A stretch of DNA of 64,000 nt from Cyanophora paradoxa (Eukaryota; Glaucocystophyceae; Cyanophorales; Cyanophoraceae), in assembly GCA_004431415.1 (NCBI GenBank), contig QPMI01000225.1, positions 1-64,000 of the forward strand, read 5' to 3'. The position numbers and the translations under genes were made by a program. This document shows, piece after piece, positions 56,709-64,000 of the stretch (positions are counted from its first letter, which is position 1; the number at the start of each line of letters is the position of its first letter). Under the pieces are notes generated by a model. That model was not told the origin of the DNA and did not search any database. It worked only from the letters and a program-made list of their open reading frames with translations.

Positions 56709-59216
56709 TCAGGAGGCGGCGGAGAGGACGGAGTGGGCGGAGAAGGGCCGCTGGAAGTGCGCGGAGCCGCGCGAGAAGGAGCGGAAGGCCGCCTCCTCCG
56801 CCTCGTCCCTCTGCGGCGCCGGCGCCGGCGGCGGGGCTGCCGCCCGCGAGGCGCCGGCGGCAGCACCGGCCGGAGGCGGGCCGCGGGCGGCGGACTGCGC
56901 GGCGAGCGCGGCGCCCCAGGAGGCGTCGCTGTCCCAGGACTCGTCGGGTCCCCTCGATGGCGCTCGCGTCCAGGCCGGCCGCCCGGGCGCCGGGGCGGCC
57001 GAGGGCGAGGCCCGGGCGCCCGCCGAGCCGGGCCGGGAGCGGGAGGTGGCGCCGGAGGCGGATGCTGCGGCGGCGGCGGCCCAGAGGGCTTGGAGGGACT
57101 CCGCGTCGGCCACGAGGCGGTGCAGGATCGGCCGGGGCACGTCCGTGTACGAGTAGGCCCGCGCCCAGGGGCCCTGCACCGGCGGCAGCGGGCCGGCGGT
57201 CGCCGGCGGGGCGGCGGGCCCCGGCGGGCTGCGCGGGGCGGCGGCGGCGTGGATGGAGGTGCCCGAGGAGGTGGAGAGGGCGGCGGGGACGGCCACCGAG
57301 CCGCCGGCCCTCCCGCCGCCGTGCTGCAGGGGCCCCAGCGGCGAGGCGGCCGCCGCCGCGGTGGGCCCGACGCGACGGGCGAGTAGACGGGGGCGTGCGC
57401 GCGGGGGTGGGGCGGCGAGGGGCCGGCCTCCTCGGGCTCCTCGGGCGGGACGGGGGCGGCGGGGGCGTCGGAGAGGCCCGAGGCGTTGGAGCCGGGCGAG
57501 CCGGGGCTCCTGGGCGGCTTGGGCACCGAGGAGAGCTTGTCGCCCCTGTAGAAGATGATCTGCGGCAGCTCCACCTTCACGTACGGGCCCTCCAGGCTGC
57601 GCCGAGGGGCGTGCGCTCAGAACAAGGGGGTGGGGGGTGGGGGGGTGGGGGGGTGGGGGGGGGGGGGGGGAATAGATTTCAACGCAGGAGCGCACATGAT
57701 CTTGCCGGTGCGGGTGAGGTGGGAGACGTTCTTGGGGGGCACGGTGTTCCGGACGCGCAGCTGCTCGAGGAGAAGCGGAGGCGCTCCTGGATGGGCGCCG
57801 GCTCGGCCCGGGCCCTCCGCGGGCCGCGGGGGACCGGCGAGGGCGGCCGCGCCACCTGCGCCCGCGGCGGAGACCGGCGCCTCGCCTCCGCCTCCGCCTG
57901 CGGCGGCTGCTGCGGCGGCTGCTGCTGCTTTGAGACGGAGTCGGCCCTCGGCGGCTGCTGGGGCGCGGCGCGGCGGCCGCCGGCGGGGGCGACGGGGACG
58001 GCGACGGGTACTGCGAAGGCGACGGGGAGCGCCTCGGGGGCCCCGGGCGGGCGGCCTTCTCGCCGGGCTTGGCGGCGCCCTGCCTGGCCCCGCCGCCGCT
58101 GCCGCCGCCGCCGCCTCCGGCGGACGCGGAGCGGGAGATCTCGGCCTCGGAGAAGGCCGAGGCGTGGCGCGGCGTCACCGGCTGGCTCGCCTCCAGCTCC
58201 GCCTGCTTCCTCCGCTCTGCAGGAAAGTCGAGTTCGAGAAGGGTCCGCGAGAAGCGTTCAAAGCGAGGGCGGCGTGCTCGGCGCACCCTCTTCTTCGGAC
58301 TGGCGGCGCATCTCGAGGAGCTGGAGCAGCTGTGCGTGCCTGTCCGCCACCTCCACATCCCCCGCCTGCGCCCACGTGTCTGCCAGGCGCCGCCGGTGAG
58401 CTCACATCGGAACGAGCCCGGGAGGGCACGGCGGCTTCCAGGAAGGTCGCAACGCACCCTTGGCGGGGTCGGACTGCGCCTCGAAGCGGTGCACGCGGGT
58501 CGGCTGCTTGTCGAGCCGCACGTTGTTGCGGCCTGCGATCGAAGCGAAGCGGTGAGGCGCGGGGGCTGCGAGCGGGCGCGCGGCGCGGTTGGTAGCGGGA
58601 CCGGCGCACCCCCGAGCTGGGCCACCACGCGGTCCTGCGTGGGGGAAGGAATGAGGAGCGCGCGAGGCAGGCGGGGGGAGGGGGGGAGGCGGGGCGGGTA
58701 CCGAGCAGGCGAAGGGCTCGCTCCAGGCGTGCCAGAGGTGGAAGGGGCTCCCCTCCTTGTGGACGATGAAGCGCAGGCGGAAGGTGCCGACGGCCTCGCC
58801 GGCGCGCATGAGCGGCAGGTCGAACCCGGCGCTCCGGCCGCTGGGGCTGGCGGCGCAGGGCTCGGCGGCCACGAGGACCGAGTCCAGGAGCAGGTAGCGC
58901 CGGCCCGGCGTGACCCGCTCCTCGTAGCCCTTGATCGCAGCCGCCGTGTCCGACACGAGCTGCGCCGCCAGCTCCTTGCCCGTCCCGCTCAGCACGTACA
59001 GGTCGCCCTCTGCGCGGGGAGCGCGTCGGGCGGGCGGTTGCGGGCCGCGGCCGCTGCTGCCGCGCACCCTTCTTGTAGAGAGCAACGACTACGTCCAGAG
59101 GGCTACCCGCCGCCTGAAGCACGACGCGCAGCGGAGAGCTCTCGTTTGTCGTTTTACAGACCAGCATCTGCGTCGGAGATGATGTGCGGCTTCCTCCGGC
59201 GAACATCAGGCCTGCG
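56709..59216 (-). CDS. Unrecognised protein: structured N-terminal part, long disordered tail
   Basis: Minus-strand gene. The N-terminal exon (about 59,216 to 59,090) encodes MLVCKTTNESSPLRVVLQAA and PLDVVVALYKK. Then come GDLYVLSGTGKELAAQLV, GRRYLLLDSVLVAAEP, GTFRLRFIVHKEGSPFHLWH, DRVVAQLG and RNNVRLDKQPTRVHRFEAQ; these alternate hydrophobic and polar residues like a folded domain I cannot name. From about 58,400 down it becomes Ala/Pro/Ser/Arg-rich with a basic RRSSRRRRRRRRG stretch, an exon VKVELPQIIFYRGDKLSS, and a long Pro/Ala/Ser tail ending FSAHSVLSAAS with a stop at 56,709. Introns show on the plus strand as G runs (57,626-57,671) ending at GGGGTAC or similar. The start may lie upstream, because CAG directly precedes the internal ATG at 59,167. 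Confidence 0.52.
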
Positions 59217-59850
59217 AAGCATGCCCGGCGTAAGAAAGGCGGCGGGGTGCGCTCCCGTGGCCCGCCGAGCCTCTCCCGGGTTTCGGCGCCCGCGCAAGGC
59301 CCTAGCGGCGGCGGGGCGCGTTCACCGCTATACTGCAAAACCAGGGAGGGCCCGGTCTCCCCCGGCATGGTGGCGGGCGTTGAAAGCTAGCTCGCGGCCA
59401 GAGTTGCCAAATCGGGGCCAGAGACGGCTGGGTCCGGCCGGAAGGCCGGCAGAGGCTTCTCTAACTTAGCTAGGCTCCCGGCTACTGCAGGATTCGCTGG
59501 CTAGTGGGTGTCTCGTTGCCTTGCTTGCTGCGTTTATCGTGTACCCGGGTGGCAGGTGCACGGTGCACCGTGCACCGTGGTGGGCCCGGCTGGCACGCAC
59601 GGCGGCCTCTCGCTGCGACCGAGAAGAGCTCCGTCAGACTTCGAGATCGCAAGTTGTGCGGAGACTTGACTTGACCGGTTGGCCTCCCGCTTTAGATCTT
59701 CGACCTCCTGCCGTGCGGGAGCGCGGTTGTGCTGCATGATGCTGACACGCCGATCTCTGCCGGCGTAGGTGATCGGACCAGAGCTCCGTACGTCGAGCAG
59801 GAGCGGTTGCGTTCGGAGGTCGAGCGCTGCGTACGTGAGGTGTTGCCGCG
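59217..59850. other. Divergent intergenic region upstream of the branching enzyme
   Basis: Between the start of the minus-strand gene and the plus-strand branching-enzyme start. It contains GGTGCACGGTGCACCGTGC (59,553-59,572), a direct/inverted GTGCAC repeat. An open minus-strand frame overlaps but has no family features. The promoters of both genes are expected here. Confidence 0.35.
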
Positions 59851-62800
59851 ATGGCTGCAGCTGCAGCTGTGGCTGCGGCGCGAGAGCGGAGTGAGGGACC
59901 GGAGTCTCCATGCAAGGCCATCGTCGACGAGGATCCGAGCCTCGCGCCTTGGCTCTCCAAGATTGAGGGCAGGTGCGGCAGTGCTCCCCCGGCCGCGGAC
60001 GAGAGCCTCGCGCGGGGCGATCGAATTCGAATTCGAATCCGACACGGCGGCGACGCGGCGGCGCAGGATGCTGCGGTATTTGCAGCGCATGAAGCAGATT
60101 GAGGAGTACGAGGGTGGCCTCCTCCGCTTCGCAGAGTCGTGGCGCCGATACGGCCTACACCGCGAGGGCAACGGCCTCTTCTACCGGTCCGCGTGCATTC
60201 GGAACATGTGTACATGCGCCCGCTTTCGTTTGCACCGACCTCGCGCGCGCGCGCGCGCGCGCGCAGGGAGTGGGCGCCGGGCGCGAAGGAGATGTATTTG
60301 TTCGGCGAGTTCACGGGCGGGGACAAGCGCAAGTACCCCTGCGAGCGCAACGAGTTCGGCACCTTCACGTGCTTCATCCCCGACCCCGTACCCGGCCGCA
60401 GCGCCGTCCCCCACGGGTCCATCGTCAAGGCGCGCGCGCCGGCGCCCGCCCCTCCGCACCTTATATAATTACCCCAACTTCTTGCGCAGACGCTGATGGT
60501 TCTTTGGGACGGGAAGCCGATTGAGCGTGTACCCGCCTGGATCCGCCGCGCCGTTCAGCCCCCGGGGAGGATCGCCTACGAGGGCGCGCTGTACCCCCAT
60601 CCCTTCCCCCTCCCCCCAATCGTGTGCTCTTTCCGCTGACCGGGGGAGCGATCGATCAGGGGTACACTGGGATCCGCCGGAGCGGTACGCTTTCCGCCAC
60701 GAGCGGCCGCCGCGGCCGGCCTCGCTTCGCATCTACGAGTGCCACCGTGAGCCAGCCTCTGAGCCCCGACTCCGAATTGCTGATTGCTCCTCGCGCAGCG
60801 GGGATGGCGCTGGAAGAGCCGCGCGTGGGTACGTGGCGCGAGTTCGCCGACACCGTCCTCCCGCGCGTCTCCCGCCTCGGGTTCGAATCCCCCCCGGCCT
60901 CGATCCGCAGCCGGTCTCATTCTTGAAATTCTGATTTTGGTTTCTACGTATATACGCATTGCGACCGATACCCCCGCAGCTACAACGCGATCCAGCTGAT
61001 GGCCGTGCGGGGATCCGAGCCACTCAGCTGAGCTCTCCTGTACCCCGACTTACCCGGAGCCGTTACCCCGCAGATCCAGGAGCACGCGTACTACGCCTCC
61101 TTCGGGTACCACGTCACCCAGTTCTTCGCCCCCTCCTCCCGCTTCGGTGCCGCCCCGTAGCCCTCGCTCCCCCTCGCCCACCCCTGACGCGATCTCTAGG
61201 TACCCCGGACGACCTGCGGTACCTGGTGGATTCGGCCCACGCAAGGGGGATACTCGTCCTCATGGACATCGTCCACGCGCACGCGAGGCGAGGGATTCAT
61301 CCCCGGGGGGCCTGCTACCGAATCCGCTCCCCGCTAACTCTTCGCTGTACCCCCCCGCAGCTCCAACATTGAGGACGGGCTGAGCCACTTCGACGGGACG
61401 GACGGGCACTATTTCACGCCTGGGCCGGCAGGTACCCATCCCGACTGGAAATCGTGCGCTAGCCCCCCCCCCCCCCCGCTCTTCCTTTCCTCCTCGCGCC
61501 TTTTCACGTACCCCGCTCTCAGGCGGCTCTTTGACTACGCGAACTGGGAGACGCAGCGATTCCTCCTCTCCAACCTCCGCTACTACCTCGAGGAGTTCAA
61601 CCTGTGCGTATCCCCGAGCCACCTTCCCCCTCCCCCCCCCCCCTCTGACCCTCTCTTCAGGGATGGATTCCGCTTCGACGGTGGGCGGTCTTCCGCCCCC
61701 CCCTCCCCTCCCCCCTCCCCCCCCCCCCCTCGCCCCCCACCTCCCTCTCAACGTGGGTACCCGCGCGCAGGCGTGACGTCCATGCTGTACAAGCACCACG
61801 GCTGCAACTTCCCCGGCTTCAGCGGTTCGTTCTCGTTCTTTTTCTATTTTGTCGTACCCCCGACACGTGTATCCGCCCGCAGGGAACTATGCGGAGTACT
61901 TCGGGGACTGGGTAGACGACGCTGCCGTGACGTACCTGACCCTGGTGCCCTCCCTCCCCCCCCTCCCCCCCCCCCCCCCCCCCCCCCCGCGCTCGCTCCA
62001 ACCTCGCGCGGTACCCTCCCGAGCTCACCCCCCCCTCCCCCCCAGGCGAACGAGCTGGTGCACGCGCTGTACCCCGGGGCGATCACGGTGGCGGAGGACG
62101 TGTCGGGGATGCCGACGCTCTGCCGCCCCGTCCGCTGCGGCGGCCTCGGCTTCGACTACCGCCTCGGCGAGCCCGCAAGCTCGAGCTCGCCCGCGAACGC
62201 CTGAGCCCCGAGCCCCTCATCTGAGCCCGGGCGCAGGGATGGGGATCCCGGACAAGGTGTTCGGCCTGGTCAAGGCCGTCAGGGTGCCCGGCCACCCCTC
62301 GCAGAGAGCTCTAGGAGTGGGGCCCTCTTCGCCAGCGCTGGCGCGAATCATGACGCCGGCCTGCGTGCGCAGGACGAGCACTGGGACATGGGGGACCTGT
62401 GCGGCGCGCTGGGGAACCGGCGCCGCTGGGAGCCCACCATCGCCTACCTCGAGTGCCACGACCAGGCGCGCCCCCGCCTACCCAGCCCCTTCTAGCCTGA
62501 GTTGCCCTTGTTTTTCGCTTCCGGCTCGTTCTCACGGGATCGCGGCTGCCAGGCGATGGTGGGCGACGTCACGCTCTCCTGGCGGCTCATGGGCGACCAG
62601 CTGCACAAGCGCGTGCCCCTCCCTAGCACCTCACGGCCCCTCTTCTCACAGCGGGGTACAGGTCCTTCACGGTGGGGCAGGAGCCGCCCGTGGGGGTCGA
62701 GCGGGGGATGTGCCTCCACAAGCTCTGCAGGCGCGTACCCCCTTCCCCCCTCCCCAGCCCCCTCCCCCCTCCCCCTTCCTCCCCCTTCCCTTCCCTTTTT

Positions 62801-64000
62801 TTCTTAGCCGCGGCAGGCTTGTCTGCCTGGCCTTGGGGGGAGAGGCGTGGCTGACCTTCATGGGGAACGAATTCGGGCACCCCGTTCGCGTCCCCCCCTC
62901 CCTCCCCTGCCCTTTCTTTCTGACGTACCCCCGGCAGGAGTGGATCGACTTCCCGCGCGCGGGCAACGGAGACAGCTTCGAGCGCGCGCGGCGCCGCTGG
63001 AGCCTCGCCCGCGATCCGAACCTGCGCTACCGCTTCCTAGAGGACTTCGACGTCGTGCGCCGTACCCCTTTCCTCTCCCCGGGTAGTGAGCGCTGAACGG
63101 CGTACCCTCCTTCCGAATCGAAGGCCATGATGCGCCTCGAGGACGAGTACCGTTTCATGGACGCCCCGAAGCGCGTCGTTCTCGCGGACAACTGTGCGCC
63201 GCACCCCTTTTGAGTTCGTGTACCCCCCGAAGTCGATCCGCCCCGCCCCCGCAGCGGACAAGGTTATCGTCGTGGCCGTCAATCCCCCCCCGGAGGCCCT
63301 GCAAGGCTGGATCGTCGGGCGGCCGGTACACGTACCCCCACACGAGCTGCAGGGGCCCGCTTCAGCTGATCGGTACCCGTCGCCCTTTTACAGCCGGAGC
63401 GGGCGGTGGAGGGCGGGCCCGACCCCCCTGCGCGCCTCCTGCTCGTCTTCAATTTCCACCCCGTGCGGGCCCACTTCGACCTCCGCGTCGGCGTACCCTG
63501 GGCCGGCCGGTGCCCCTTTCTTTAACGCTCCAATTGCGTACCGCGTCCGCGCGCCGAACGCCGTACCCCCCAGGTACCGCGTGGTGCTGGATACGGACGC
63601 CCCCGAGTTCGGCACCGCCCAGCGCCGGTTCGGCCCCAGATTCGCTCGCTTTCGATTGTTTTAATTCGGATTCGAACCAGGCACGTGGAGCGGCATCTGG
63701 ACGCGGTGAAGGCGGCAGCCCGGCGGGAGCAGGGGGTACAGAGCTTCCCGGAACCCTGCCATGTACACGCTTTCAAGTTTCCTCCTACTTCCCCACTCTC
63801 CTTCGAATTCGAGCTAAAAAGCGCCCATCAGGGCCTGCCGCACTGCGTGAAGATCGACCTGCAAAGCCGCTCGGCCGCGGTGCTGCGCTGCGAGCCCGAG
63901 GGGCCTCCGCCGGCCGCCGCCCACGCCGCGCCGCGCCACCGTACCCGCGAGCGCGACCACCGTACCCCCACCTCCGCCGAGCGCGCCGCGCGGGCCGCTG
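59851..64000 (+). CDS. GBE1: 1,4-alpha-glucan branching enzyme (3' end outside window)
   Basis: Makes alpha-1,6 branches in glycogen or starch (GH13). Start 59,851 ([16 protein letters not shown]), no clear signal or transit peptide. Exon 1 ends at 59,972; exon 2 (60,067-60,186) gives [19 protein letters not shown] and GNGLFY. CBM48-like region: [16 protein letters not shown]. Then [66 protein letters not shown] and [17 protein letters not shown]13 regions: [28 protein letters not shown] (catalytic Asp nucleophile); [16 protein letters not shown] (acid/base Glu); [15 protein letters not shown] (His-Asp). Later [71 protein letters not shown] and [13 protein letters not shown], the C-terminal all-beta domain. 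The frame stays open to the window end. At least four introns use GC donors. All catalytic residues are present. Confidence 0.95.

Overview
The window is nuclear DNA of a very GC-rich eukaryote, most likely a unicellular alga or protist. Genes are broken into many short exons. Introns are mostly 50-200 nt, begin GT or GC, carry long C runs and end in CAG. Tandem satellites and tRNA genes lie between or inside genes. The proteins recognised (TmcB-type membrane protein, PLAC8, FAD amine-oxidase-like, VIT/VWA, glucan branching enzyme) are broadly eukaryotic and do not fix the lineage. The frequent GC-AG introns point to one of the GC-rich algal groups, but I cannot name the group from sequence alone.

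Layout. 0.86-13.86 kb (+): a very large TmcB-like multi-pass protein whose reading frame is interrupted by a ~4 kb intron (8,401-12,398) holding a ~140-bp satellite. 13.9-19.5 kb: gene-poor, with an inverted-repeat element, a second satellite built from ~150-bp units arranged as ~299-bp dimers, AT-rich islands and a G/C-only island. 19.56-21.0 kb (+): PLAC8 protein. 21.36-24.57 kb (-): FAD-dependent oxidoreductase. 25.03-25.79 kb (+): small two-TM protein. 26.27-26.79 kb (-): small acidic-tailed protein. 26.98-33.45 kb (+): large helical-repeat-like protein. 33.5-35.5 kb: mostly intergenic, with one weak minus-strand ORF.

35.51-48.40 kb (+): a very large secreted-type protein with IPT/TIG-like strands, a five-fold FNGR repeat and acidic Asp/Cys motifs; one of its exons, with its intron, is copied at 48.7 kb. 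49.1-50.25 kb (-): unrecognised protein. 51.85-55.59 kb (+): VIT/VWA protein, flanked on both sides by nearly identical 1.1-kb copies of its own last exon plus a tRNA-Ala gene; the upstream copy starts at two tandem tRNA-Lys-like 5' halves. 56.71-59.2 kb (-): long disordered protein with a conserved-looking N-terminal half. 59.85 kb to the window end (+): 1,4-alpha-glucan branching enzyme, truncated by the window.

Genes are arranged as neighbours in alternating orientation and show no shared pathway. The strongest biological clues are the GC-AG splicing, the repeat-built secreted protein, and the duplication in which the orphan terminal exon of the VIT/VWA gene keeps the reading frame while the exon attached to the full gene has lost one G. 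Exon coordinates inside genes were traced by eye from reading frame and GT/GC...AG borders; gene ends are less certain than cores.
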